From NCBI GenBank assembly GCA_021297815.1, contig JAJTGK010000005.1, positions 1 through 42,323 on the forward strand: a DNA stretch of 42,323 nt, in the 5' to 3' direction. Numbering within the stretch: position 1 is the first letter of the stretch; the number at the start of each line of letters is the position of its first letter. The notes beneath the pieces were generated by a model that saw only the letters and a program-made list of their open reading frames with translations, was not told the origin of the DNA and made no database searches. Positions 33,555 to 41,676 of this stretch are shown piece after piece. The DNA is from Planctomycetaceae bacterium. Lineage in GTDB: Bacteria; Planctomycetota; Phycisphaerae; Phycisphaerales; SM1A02. Position numbers and translations under genes: made by a program.

Positions 33555-33595
33555 CCAAAAAAACAGCTGCCTCGGCGTCAACCGAGGCAGCTGTT
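33555..33595 (-). terminator. Strong terminator shared by the helicase gene and the minus-strand PEP-CTERM genes
   Basis: A perfect 14-bp stem (33562-33575 with 33582-33595) has a 6-base loop. On the minus strand it is followed by TTTTTTT, an ideal terminator for the PEP-CTERM transcript. On the plus strand it lies just after the helicase stop and may act weakly there. Confidence 0.85.
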
Positions 33596-33689
33596 CGATG
33601 GCCTGTCGCGAGTGAGTGGGAATGCGACAGGGTGTGTGTGTTCAGGCAGGTGCAGGCTCGGGGCTTTCGCGCGTTTCACCGCGGAAAGT

Positions 33690-33739
33690 GGGGGGAAGGG
33701 AGCCCGCCAAGTGGGGGAGATAAAAGGGGGTAGTGGGGG
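33690..33739 (+). promoter_or_regulatory. G-run cluster with G-quadruplex potential
   Basis: G-runs of 6, 3, 5, 5 and 5 lie within 50 bases on the plus strand between two gene ends. Four runs of five or more satisfy a quadruplex pattern with one long loop. No gene lies here. Any role is inferred. Confidence 0.4.
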
Positions 33740-33801
33740 TCTCTCTACCTGAACACCATCTTGGATCTGAAGTCATGACGCGTGGCATCGCTTGCGCGCC
33801 A

Positions 33802-34473
33802 TCACGCGCGCCGACGCCTTGGAAAGAGTCCTGCGAAGCCGAGGATCGCGATCGCCCCGGGGGTTGGGATGTTGAGCGTGAATGTCGCGTCGTTCACGAA
33901 CTGGACGCCGCCGCCCTGGCCGTTGCTGTAGCCGAGCTTGAGGCTGATGACCGTCGGGCCCTCGTTGGAGGCGACGACGAACTGGCCGAGCTTCACGAAG
34001 CCGTCGGCATTGACGCGGCCCTGGAGGTTCGGCGGATTTCCGTTGTACCAGCCCGGTCCGCTCGTGAAGTTTCCGAACGGGATCTGGGCCTGGTTGAACG
34101 CGGCGGCACCCCAGTCGGGGTCTGCGGCCGTCGTGTTGCCTGAAGCGAAGCCGATGCCGCCACCGATCATGACATACGAGTCGAACGGGTTGGCCTCGAA
34201 CGAGAACTGCGGGTTCCACGAGCCGACGGAGGTCGAGTGGACGCCGTTCGTCAGCGCATCGCGGTGGAAGAAGGTCGCGTTGCCCGAGACCTTCGTGATC
34301 TGGAACGCGTTCAGCACCGTGTCGGTGGCGCCGTTGAAGCGGGCGAACAGTGCATGGCGCGCCAAGCCGCCATCGACGGTGCGCGCGACGACGAATTCGA
34401 CGAACGCTCCGTGGGCAGAGAGGGAGACCGCAGCTGCGGCGAGGGCCGCAGCGCTGGCGCGATGCATGCTCAT
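33802..34473 (-). CDS. PEP-CTERM-type exported protein, copy 1
   Basis: A 223-residue protein. The signal peptide (about 1-23, AAALAAAAVSLSAHG) is followed by a beta-rich body without known catalytic motif. The end is a PEP-CTERM-like sorting segment, PTPGAIAILGFAGLFPRRRRA: a Pro-x-Pro motif, a hydrophobic helix and an arginine tail. Such signals are processed by exosortase and direct proteins to the envelope; no exosortase is encoded in this window. ATG 34473 has AAGGA about 7 bases upstream. It is paralogous to the next gene upstream (34727-35407), with shared blocks FNGATDTVLNAF, DPDWGAA and NGNPPNLQGRV. The function of the body is unknown. Confidence 0.85.
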   Translation of the reverse strand: MSMHRASAAALAAAAVSLSAHGAFVEFVVARTVDGGLARHALFARFNGATDTVLNAFQITKVSGNATFFHRDALTNGVHSTSVGSWNPQFSFEANPFDSYVMIGGGIGFASGNTTAADPDWGAAAFNQAQIPFGNFTSGPGWYNGNPPNLQGRVNADGFVKLGQFVVASNEGPTVISLKLGYSNGQGGGVQFVNDATFTLNIPTPGAIAILGFAGLFPRRRRA

Positions 34474-34598
34474 GACTGGTTCCTTCACTCGCGGGGCTGG
34501 CGCGCGCGGTGCGCTGCTGGCCGGCCCTGGTCGAGGATCACGGGAGATCCGACGACCGCTGTGATGGCTGGGGATGCTTGGGACTTCTTCGGGGGACA

Positions 34599-34614
34599 GA
34601 AACCGCTTCGTTTC
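34599..34614. repeat. 16-base inverted repeat, copy 1
   Basis: GAAACCGCTTCGTTTC, with GAAAC/GTTTC arms, lies upstream of PEP-CTERM copy 1. The identical sequence occurs at 41607-41622. It may be a regulator site. Confidence 0.5.
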
Positions 34615-34652
34615 GCATCCTGCGGGAGGGGATCCGCAGGAGCCGAAGTGTG

Positions 34653-34690
34653 AAGGGAGCCTCGGCCGTGTTGGCGACCGAGGCTCCCTT
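34653..34690 (-). terminator. Terminator-like hairpin between the PEP-CTERM genes
   Basis: A perfect 13-bp stem (34653-34665 with 34678-34690) has a 12-base loop, 37 bases after the stop of copy 2. The U-tract on the minus strand is weak, so read-through into copy 1 is possible. Confidence 0.65.
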
Positions 34691-34726
34691 TCGTTCACAT
34701 CTTCGGCAGGGAGCCGTCAGTCGCGA

Positions 34727-35407
34727 TCAGCGGCGACGACGACCGGCGAGGCCCGCGAGGCCGAGGAGCGCAATGGCGCTCGGAGCGGGGACGCCGAGGG
34801 TGAAGGTGCCCTGGCCGAACTCAACCGCGCCGCCCTGACCGTTGTTGAAACCGATCTTGAGGAAGAGCGTGGCAGCCGCGTCGCTCGAGCCGAGCACGAA
34901 CTGGCCGAGCTTGACCTTGCCGTTCGCGTCAACGCGACCCTGGAGGTTCGGGGGATTGCCGTTGAACCAGCCAGCACCCGAGGTCTGGTTGCCAGCGGCA
35001 AGGAACGGAACCTGCGCCTGGTTGAAGCCAGCCGCGCCCCAGTCCGGGTCGGCGTTCGTCGAGTTGCCCGAGGCGAAGCCTTCGCCGCCACCGATGCAGA
35101 CATACGAGTCCATCGCGCCGGGGGCGAGGACGAACTGCGGGTTCCAGGTACCAGCGACGGTCGAATCGACGCCACCGTTGAGCGCGTCAGCGTGGTGGAA
35201 CACGGGGGTGCCGCCGCCGACGGTCAGGTTGAAGTGGAAGGCGTTGAGGACCGTGTCCGTCGCGCCGTTGAAGTTCGCGTAGACGGTCCACTTGGTCAGG
35301 CTGCCCACGGTGCTCGAGGCCACCGAGTAACCGGTGAAGGCGGCCGAAGCCGAGCCAGCAACAGCGAGGGCGGCGAGGGACATCACGCTAGCGTTGATAC
35401 GGTTCAT
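34727..35407 (-). CDS. PEP-CTERM-type exported protein, copy 2
   Basis: A 226-residue protein with signal peptide MNRINASVMSLAALAVAGSASA, a beta-rich body, and the sorting end VPAPSAIALLGLAGLAGRRRR. It is clearly paralogous to copy 1 along the whole length (ATDTVLNAF, HADAL, STVAGTWNPQF, GFASGN, GRV-x-A-x-G-x-VKLGQFV), which suggests tandem duplication. ATG 35407 is chosen because AGGAG stands 9 bases upstream; a GTG at 35413 would leave only 3 bases. The product is expected in the envelope or extracellular matrix; its function is not known. Confidence 0.87.
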   Translation of the reverse strand: MNRINASVMSLAALAVAGSASAAFTGYSVASSTVGSLTKWTVYANFNGATDTVLNAFHFNLTVGGGTPVFHHADALNGGVDSTVAGTWNPQFVLAPGAMDSYVCIGGGEGFASGNSTNADPDWGAAGFNQAQVPFLAAGNQTSGAGWFNGNPPNLQGRVDANGKVKLGQFVLGSSDAAATLFLKIGFNNGQGGAVEFGQGTFTLGVPAPSAIALLGLAGLAGRRRR

Positions 35408-36228
35408 TTTCACTCACTCCTACAGGTTGGGAAAGGAACGAAACAGGGACACACACAAACACACCATCGAAGTCGTGCGGCGACGAGCCGAACGACATTT
35501 GGTCGGGGGGTCGTGTGTTTTCGAGTCGTTGTTCCGAGCCTTGGCTCGAGCGGGGCCAGACGCCGGCGAGCAACGCTCAGCCAGGCATCCGTCTCTCGCG
35601 AGGCCTGCTTGCGCAGGCACGCCGGGTTTCCGGCGCAGTTGGCGGGGAGCCAAGCTGCTCGTCACGACCTGGGGGCAGGGCATGACTCGGGAAGGGGGAA
35701 CGGGACTCGTCCTCTGGTGCTGCATACGACTTGCAGTCAGCCTTCGGACACACGACGGAATGTGCTGTGAAGCAAGGCTTCGAACTCAGGAGCCACGCGA
35801 CGGTGGGCTGGCGCAAGCGCGGGGGCGCGATTTGCAAGGTTCGCTCGCACCGAGGGGGCGCGAGCAACAGCCCGAGGGTTCCGCTTTCCATGCGGTCGTC
35901 GATTGTTTCCTGTGGCCACGGCGTCTCCAACGCCTGACCCATCCTTTTCTCACTCGACCTCGAGAGCTTTCCTTCTCTACCTCTGAACCTTTTCTCTCGC
36001 TCTCTCGGCCTTTTCCATCACTCCAGCCTTTTCTTCACACACACCTTCCAGCGACTTGCTTCAGACCACCGAAGCTTGGGCTTCGACGCCATCCACTCGC
36101 CGCTGACGAAACAATGCTGCGGGTTGGAGGGGTTGGAAGGGACACTTCCCGAGATTTTCAAAGAATCTTCCGAAGTCCGTGTTTCCCAAAGGGTTTGGGC
36201 CTATGGAAAACCCCGTTAGACTCGCGGC
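35408..36228. other. Gene-free region with hairpins and a pyrimidine-rich tract
   Basis: These 821 bases have no credible protein; open frames here lack family features. Visible structure: a long imperfect hairpin between 35457-35464 (AAACACAC) and 35513-35520 (GTGTGTTT); CGAGCC-TT-GGCTCG near 35536; tandem 6-bp hairpins at about 35602-35636 (GCCTGC-TTGC-GCAGGC and CGCCGG-GTTT-CCGGCG); GCTCGC/GCGAGC arms near 35842-35865. A C/T-rich tract at 35940-36056 holds four CCTTTTC motifs (35943, 35988, 36009, 36027), and G-runs follow at 36121-36140. It carries the promoters of both flanking genes and may encode a structured RNA that I cannot name. Confidence 0.5.
36194..36222 (+). promoter_or_regulatory. 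Candidate leaderless promoter of the PSCyt1/DUF1553 gene
   Basis: TTGGGC at 36195-36200, a 16-base spacer and TAGACT at 36217-36222 stand 6 bases before ATG 36229. No Shine-Dalgarno sequence is present. The inverted repeat CCCAAA-GGG-TTTGGG (about 36185-36199) overlaps the -35 region and could be an operator. Confidence 0.5.
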
Positions 36229-39200
36229 ATGGCGTCTTCCAGAGTCGGATTCCTGCTCCTGACGGCCTCGATGGTGGGCCTCGGAGCCTTCGCCCTTGCG
36301 GGTCGCACACCCGTTGGAAGTTCGGCGTCGCCGCGCGGAAACGCTGCGGAATCGCCACTCGCCTCGACGCGGGAGCCCGTGCGATATGGCCGCGACATTC
36401 GGCCGATCCTCTCCGACCGCTGTTTCCTCTGTCATGGGCCTGACCGTGCGACGCAGCAGGCGGGGCTGCGCCTCGACAGCTTCGAGGCCGCGACTGCGGC
36501 GCGTGAGGATGGCGCGGCGATCGTGCCTGGAAAGCCCGACGAAAGCCTCATCTGGCATCGCATCAACTCGCACGACCCAGACGAGGTGATGCCGACGCCC
36601 GAAAGCAACAAGAAGCCGCTCTCCGTCGAGGAGCGCGAGCTCGTGCGCCGCTGGATCGAGCAGGGCGCGGCGTATGAAGACCACTGGTCGTTCGTCGCGC
36701 CCGCCGCGCACTCCGCGCCCGCGGTGCGCGATGCGGGCATGGTGCGCGGCGACATCGACCGCTTCGTGCAGGCGAAGCTCGAGTCGCTTGGAACCTCGAT
36801 GAGCGCCGAAGCCGATGCCGCCACGCTGGTGCGCCGGCTCTACCTCGATCTCACGGGCCTGCCGCCCACGCCCGAGGAGACGGACGCGTATCTCGCCGAC
36901 ACGCGCGAAGATCGCTACGAGCGCCTCGTCGACCGCCTGCTGACCGAGGAGCCGTACGCCACGCGCACCGCCGAGCGGCTGAGCGTGCCGTGGCTCGACC
37001 TTGCGCGCTACGCGGACACGAACGGCATCCACATGGACGCAGGCCGCCAGATGTGGCTCTGGCGCGACTGGGTCATCGAGGCGTTCCGCGCGAACAAGCC
37101 GTACGACCGCTTCATCGTGGAGCAGCTCGCGGGCGACCTGCTGCCTGGCGCCACGGTCGACAACCAGATCGCAAGCGGCTTCAACCGCGCGCATGTCATC
37201 ACCGACGAGGGCGGCGCGATCAACGAGGAGTACCTGCTCGAGTACGCGGTCGACCGCGTGAACACGACGGGCACCGCGTTCCTCGGCCTTTCGGTGGGCT
37301 GCGCGCGCTGCCACGACCACAAGTTCGATCCGATCACCGCCGAGGACTACTACTCGCTCATCGCGTTCTTCAACTCGAACGAGGAGCCTGGGCTCTATTC
37401 GCAGGCGCCCGATCCGTATCGCGCGTTCGAGCCCGCGATCGAGGTGCCGCGCGGCGCCGACAAGGAGCGGCTGTCGCTGCTCGCCGAGGCCGAGCAGCGC
37501 GCGCGCGCCGAGCAGGCGAGCGCGGGCGAGGCCGACCGCGCCGAGCTCGACGCGTTCGTCGGCTCGCTGCGCGAGGGCTTCTCGTTCGCGAAGTCGAGCG
37601 TGGTGCGCGCGTCGAGCGCGGCGGGCGCGACCATGACGGTGCAGCCCGACGGCTCGGTGCTCGCCGCGGGCGAGAACCCCGACGACGACGACCACGAGCT
37701 CGTGCTGCGCACCGACGCCACGGGGCTGCGCGCGCTCATGCTCGAGGCGATGACCGACCCCTCGCACGCGGCGAACCGCGTGGGCCGCGCGCCCAACGGC
37801 AATGCGGTGCTCGACTTCATCGAGGTCGAGGCGGTGTCGGTCGCCGATCCCTCGCGGCGCGAGAAGGTCGACCTCGTGTGGGCGTGGGCCGACTACGAGC
37901 AGGAGAACGGCGACTATCGCGCGGTGAACGCGCTGACCAAGGACGAAGGCCGCCAGTGGGCCGTGCGTTCGCACGAGGTCGACGGCCCGCGCGCGGCGAT
38001 CTTCGCGGCGGCGAAGCCCTTCGGCTTCGAGGGTGGCACCGAACTCGTGGTGCGCCTTCACTACAAGTCGCCGTATGCGAAGCACATCTTCGGCCGCGTG
38101 CGCCTGACGCCCGCGGCGGCAAGCGACGCGGCCATCGCGCGTCTTCCCGAGGCGACGAGCAGCTGGTACATCGCGGGCCCCGTGGTGGGCGCGCCAGGTG
38201 CCGCGTACGACGCCGAGTACGGGCCCGAGAAGGAAGCGACCTTCGTGCGCGGCAAGCGCTTCACGACCGCGGACGGCGCGAAGATCGAGTGGCGTCATGC
38301 TCCTGGCGTGGTCGACGGCCAGGCCGTGGGCCTTGCCGCGAGCGTGGGCGCCGAGTTCGTGGCGCGGCAGATCTACTCGCCCGATGCGCGCACGATCGAG
38401 CTTTCGCTTGGTTCGGACGACGGCATCGCGGTGTATCTGAACGGCCGCAAGGTGCATGAGAACCGCACCGCGCGCGCGGTTGCGCCCGACCAGGAGCGCG
38501 TGTCGCTGGCGCTCGAGCCTGGACAGAACTTCCTCGTGTGCAAGGTGGTGAACACGGGCGGACAGGCGGGTTTCTACGCGCGGCACCTGCCGCGCGAGGG
38601 CGCGCTCGACCGCGCGTCGGTGGCGCTGGTGGCGCCCGAGGGCTCGATGCGCGCCGCCGCCATCGAGGACGCGCGCAACGCATGGCGCATCCGCTTCTCG
38701 CCGAGCTACATCCGTGCGTCGCAGGAGATCGCGCGCGTCGAGCAGGAGCGCCAGCGCATCATCTCGTCGACGCCGAAGACGATGGTGATGAAGGAGCTCG
38801 CCATGCCGCGCGAGACCTTCGTGCACGAGCGCGGCGCGTACGACCACCCGAACCGCAGCCGCCCCGTGAAGCGCGCGGTGCCCGCGGTGCTCGGCCAGCT
38901 GCCCGAAGGCGCGGCGCAGAACCGCCTCGGCCTTGCCGAATGGCTTGTTTCGAAGGAAAATCCGCTCACCGCGCGTGTCGTGGTGAACCGTTTCTGGGAG
39001 ATGTTCTTCGGCAACGGCATCGTGCGCACGAGCGACGACTTCGGCCTGCAGGGCGAGTGGCCCGCGAACCCCGAGCTGCTCGACACGCTGGCCGTGCGCT
39101 TCCGCGACGGCGGCTGGAACATGCACGCGCTGATCACGGAGATCGTGACAAGCTCGGCCTACCGCCAGGCGTCGCGCGTGCGGCCCGAGCTCGCGGTGGC

Positions 39201-39867
39201 CGATCCGATGAACCGCCACCTGTCGCACTTCCCGCGCCAGAGGCTGACCGCGGAGCAGATCCGCGACCAGGCGCTGTATGTCGCGGGCATCCTGCGCGAG
39301 CAGCCGGGCGGCCCGAGCGTGAAGCCGTACCAGCCCGAGGGCCTCTGGCAGGAGGTCGCGATGCTGCAGTCGAACACGCGCATCTACGAGCAGGGGATGG
39401 GCGACGACCTCTGGCGCCGCAGCATGTACACCTATTGGAAGCGCGCTGCGCCGCCGCCGTCGCTCCTGACCTTCGATGCGCCGACGCGCGAGTTCTGCAC
39501 GCCGCGCCGCCTGACCACGAACACGCCGCTGCAGGCGCTCGTGCTGTGGAACGACCCGCAGTTCGTCGAGGCCGCGCGCGTGGCCGCCGAGCGCGTGCTG
39601 CGCGCCGAAGGCAACGACGCGACCCGCATGCGCGAGCTGTTCCGCCGCGCGACGGGCGAGGATCCGAGCGAGTCTGCGCGCACTGCCATGCAGGCGGCGC
39701 TCGACAAGAGCCGCGCGCGCTACAAGGCCGCGCCCGAGGACGCGATGAAGCTCGTCGAGATCGGCGAGGCGCCGCGCGCCGAAGGCGTCGACCCTGCGGA
39801 GCTCGCGGCGTGGACCATGCTTGCCAACGCGGTGCTCTCGAGCGACGCGACCATCGTGAAGGACTGA
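36229..39867 (+). CDS. Planctomycete PSCyt1/DUF1549/DUF1553 (PSD1) cytochrome protein
   Basis: A 1212-residue exported protein. The signal peptide leads to a cytochrome c-like PSCyt1 domain with haem motif CFLCH (Cys65, Cys68, His69). A DUF1549 domain (about 175-390) follows, with a second CxxCH in GCARCHDHKFDP (Cys358, Cys361, His362). A middle region of several hundred residues includes a PA14-like beta module (SLGSDDGIAVYLNGRKVHEN). The C-terminal DUF1553 domain (about 860-1190) contains RPVKRAVPAVL, NRFWEMFFGNGIV and RRLTTNTPLQALVLWNDPQF. This family is hugely expanded in planctomycetes; its reaction is not established. It is almost always followed by a DUF1501 gene, as here, 9 bases downstream, so the two proteins very likely act together outside the cytoplasm. 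Confidence 0.93.
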   Translation: MASSRVGFLLLTASMVGLGAFALAGRTPVGSSASPRGNAAESPLASTREPVRYGRDIRPILSDRCFLCHGPDRATQQAGLRLDSFEAATAAREDGAAIVPGKPDESLIWHRINSHDPDEVMPTPESNKKPLSVEERELVRRWIEQGAAYEDHWSFVAPAAHSAPAVRDAGMVRGDIDRFVQAKLESLGTSMSAEADAATLVRRLYLDLTGLPPTPEETDAYLADTREDRYERLVDRLLTEEPYATRTAERLSVPWLDLARYADTNGIHMDAGRQMWLWRDWVIEAFRANKPYDRFIVEQLAGDLLPGATVDNQIASGFNRAHVITDEGGAINEEYLLEYAVDRVNTTGTAFLGLSVGCARCHDHKFDPITAEDYYSLIAFFNSNEEPGLYSQAPDPYRAFEPAIEVPRGADKERLSLLAEAEQRARAEQASAGEADRAELDAFVGSLREGFSFAKSSVVRASSAAGATMTVQPDGSVLAAGENPDDDDHELVLRTDATGLRALMLEAMTDPSHAANRVGRAPNGNAVLDFIEVEAVSVADPSRREKVDLVWAWADYEQENGDYRAVNALTKDEGRQWAVRSHEVDGPRAAIFAAAKPFGFEGGTELVVRLHYKSPYAKHIFGRVRLTPAAASDAAIARLPEATSSWYIAGPVVGAPGAAYDAEYGPEKEATFVRGKRFTTADGAKIEWRHAPGVVDGQAVGLAASVGAEFVARQIYSPDARTIELSLGSDDGIAVYLNGRKVHENRTARAVAPDQERVSLALEPGQNFLVCKVVNTGGQAGFYARHLPREGALDRASVALVAPEGSMRAAAIEDARNAWRIRFSPSYIRASQEIARVEQERQRIISSTPKTMVMKELAMPRETFVHERGAYDHPNRSRPVKRAVPAVLGQLPEGAAQNRLGLAEWLVSKENPLTARVVVNRFWEMFFGNGIVRTSDDFGLQGEWPANPELLDTLAVRFRDGGWNMHALITEIVTSSAYRQASRVRPELAVADPMNRHLSHFPRQRLTAEQIRDQALYVAGILREQPGGPSVKPYQPEGLWQEVAMLQSNTRIYEQGMGDDLWRRSMYTYWKRAAPPPSLLTFDAPTREFCTPRRLTTNTPLQALVLWNDPQFVEAARVAAERVLRAEGNDATRMRELFRRATGEDPSESARTAMQAALDKSRARYKAAPEDAMKLVEIGEAPRAEGVDPAELAAWTMLANAVLSSDATIVKD

Positions 39868-39876
39868 GGAGGACCG

Positions 39877-41394
39877 ATGTCGAAGCACAAGATCACCGCA
39901 ACGCCCGCCGACGGACTCGAGGAGTACCTCCTCAACATGACGCGGCGCAGGTTCTTCGGAAATGTGGCGTCGACGATCGGCGCAGGCCTCGGCGGCGTGG
40001 CGCTCTCGAGCCTGCTCGGCCGCACCGCGTCGGCGTCGCCCGTCCTCGGCGCGAACGGCCTGCCTGCGGGCGATGTCGGCTTCCGCCCTGGGCCGCACTT
40101 CGCGCCCAAGGCGAAGCGCGTCATCTACATGCACATGGAGGGCGCGCCCAGCCAGCTCGACCTCTACGACTACAAGCCCGAGCTCGTGAAGCGCTTCGAC
40201 GAGGACCTGCCCGACAGCGTGCGCAACGGCCAGCGCATCACGGGCATGACGAGCGGCCAGTCGCGGTTCCCCGTCGCGCCGACCAAGTTCCGCTTCGACC
40301 GCTTCGACAACAACCAGGACGGCCTGTGGCTCTCCGAGCTGCTGCCGCACACGGGCAAGATCGCGAAGGACATGTGCCTCATCAACTCGATGCACACGCA
40401 GGCGATCAACCATGAGCCTGGCATCACCTTCTTCCAGACGGGCACCGAGCAGCCCGGCCGCCCGAGCTTCGGCTCGTGGATGAGCTACGGGCTCGGCAGC
40501 ATGAACGCGAACCTGCCGAGCTTCGTGGTGATGATCACGCAGGGCGTCGGCAACATGCAGGCGCTGAGCGCGCGCTTCTGGGGCAGCGGCTTCCTGCCGA
40601 GCGAGCACCAGGGCTGCCGCCTGCGCTCGGGCCGCGACGCGGTGCTCTTCCTGCGCGACCCCGACGGCGTGAGCCGCGAGGACCGCCGCGAGATGCTCGA
40701 CCTCGTGGGCAGGCTGAACGAGGAGGAGTTCGCCGAGAGCCTCGACCCCGAGGTGCGCGCGCGCATCGCGCAGCACGAGATGGCGTACCGCATGCAGATG
40801 TCGGTGCCCGAACTCACCGATTTCAGCGACGAAGACCCAGCCACGCTCGAGATGTACGGGCCCGATGTGCACAAGCCAGGGTCGTTCGCGGCGAACTGCC
40901 TGCTGGCGCGGCGACTGGCCGAACGGGATGTGCGATTCATCCAGCTCTACATGCGCGGCTGGGACCAGCACGGCAACCTGCCCGGCGAGCTCGGCGCGCA
41001 GGCGAAGGCGGTCGATCAGGCGCAGTCGGCGCTCGTGCAGGACCTCAAGCGCCGCGGCCTGCTCGACGAGACGCTCGTCCTCTGGGCGGGCGAGTTCGGC
41101 CGCACGGTGTACTCGCAGGGCCAGCTCTCGCGCGACAACTACGGCCGCGACCACCATCCGCGCTGCTTCTCGGTGTGGGTCGCGGGCGGCGGCTTCAAGG
41201 GCGGCATCACCTACGGCAAGACCGACGAGTACTCGTACAACATCGTCGAGAACCCAGTCGAGGTGCACGACCTGCACGCGACGATGCTGCATCTCCTTGG
41301 CCTGAACCACGAGCAGCTCGTCTACCGCGCGCAGGGCCGCGACTACCGCCTGACCGATGTGAAGGGCAAGGTCGTGCGCGACATCCTGGCGTGA
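39877..41394 (+). CDS. DUF1501 protein with Tat signal
   Basis: A 505-residue protein with a twin-arginine signal (MTRRRFFGNVASTIGAG) after an N-terminal extension of about 20 residues. The DUF1501 fold is related to sulfatases and alkaline phosphatases: VIYMHMEGAPSQLDLYDYKP near the start, MTSGQSRF, WDQHGNL, WAGEFGRTVYSQG and DHHPRCFSVWVAGGG later. These place the Asp/His metal-type residues expected for the superfamily, but the reaction is unproven. The start has AGGAGGA 4 bases upstream. It forms an operon with the PSCyt1/DUF1553 gene, the standard planctomycete pair. Confidence 0.93.
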   Translation: MSKHKITATPADGLEEYLLNMTRRRFFGNVASTIGAGLGGVALSSLLGRTASASPVLGANGLPAGDVGFRPGPHFAPKAKRVIYMHMEGAPSQLDLYDYKPELVKRFDEDLPDSVRNGQRITGMTSGQSRFPVAPTKFRFDRFDNNQDGLWLSELLPHTGKIAKDMCLINSMHTQAINHEPGITFFQTGTEQPGRPSFGSWMSYGLGSMNANLPSFVVMITQGVGNMQALSARFWGSGFLPSEHQGCRLRSGRDAVLFLRDPDGVSREDRREMLDLVGRLNEEEFAESLDPEVRARIAQHEMAYRMQMSVPELTDFSDEDPATLEMYGPDVHKPGSFAANCLLARRLAERDVRFIQLYMRGWDQHGNLPGELGAQAKAVDQAQSALVQDLKRRGLLDETLVLWAGEFGRTVYSQGQLSRDNYGRDHHPRCFSVWVAGGGFKGGITYGKTDEYSYNIVENPVEVHDLHATMLHLLGLNHEQLVYRAQGRDYRLTDVKGKVVRDILA

Positions 41395-41407
41395 GCACGC
41401 GCGACGC

Positions 41408-41572
41408 ATGCTCTCGATGATCCTCGACCTCTTCGCCACGCTCGTCGAAGCGGTCGTGGGCGCTTCGCAAGGGCCTCGTTCGCCGCGCTGGGCACGCGTG
41501 CTGTGGGTCGGGTGCTGCGTGCTGCTCGCGCTGGCCGCGGTCGCGGCCGTCGCCTACCCCATGTTCGCCTGA
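41408..41572 (+). CDS. Small single-span membrane protein (54 residues)
   Basis: A short frame 13 bases after the DUF1501 stop: a hydrophobic N-terminal helix (MLSMILDLFATLVEAVVG), a basic linker (SQGPRSPRWAR) and a transmembrane helix (about 31-51, VLWVGCCVLLALAAVAAVAY). Its tight spacing behind DUF1501 suggests membership of the operon. No clear ribosome site is seen and no family is recognised, so it could also be a chance frame. Confidence 0.5.
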   Translation: MLSMILDLFATLVEAVVGASQGPRSPRWARVLWVGCCVLLALAAVAAVAYPMFA

Positions 41573-41606
41573 CGGGTGACTGGGCTCGCGCCCAGCCGAT
41601 TCGCGG

Positions 41607-41622
41607 GAAACCGCTTCGTTTC
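41607..41622. repeat. 16-base inverted repeat, copy 2
   Basis: Identical to 34599-34614. It lies 54 bases before the ATG of the PreT/GltD-like gene, a plausible operator position. Confidence 0.5.
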
Positions 41623-41676
41623 ATTGTGGGCCTTTGCTAGGCTTTGGTTCGATAACGGGAGTTACCTCCCGACGCC

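Noticed and set aside
35779-35800. TTCGAAC resembling a tRNA T-loop
   Set aside because: The flanking 5-base arms do not pair and no cloverleaf can be drawn around it.
35577-35942. Minus-strand 121-codon frame in the gene-free region
   Set aside because: It has no ribosome site, domain or signal peptide and overlaps several hairpins. It is more likely non-coding.
35334-36443. Plus-strand 369-codon frame across the gene-free region
   Set aside because: It begins inside the PEP-CTERM gene and runs into the cytochrome gene in the wrong frame. The translation is featureless.
36061-41439. Minus-strand open frame of about 1790 codons opposite the PSCyt1/DUF1553 and DUF1501 genes
   Set aside because: It is a shadow of high-GC codon use. 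The translation is Arg/Ala/His-rich with no domain, and the plus-strand genes are certain.
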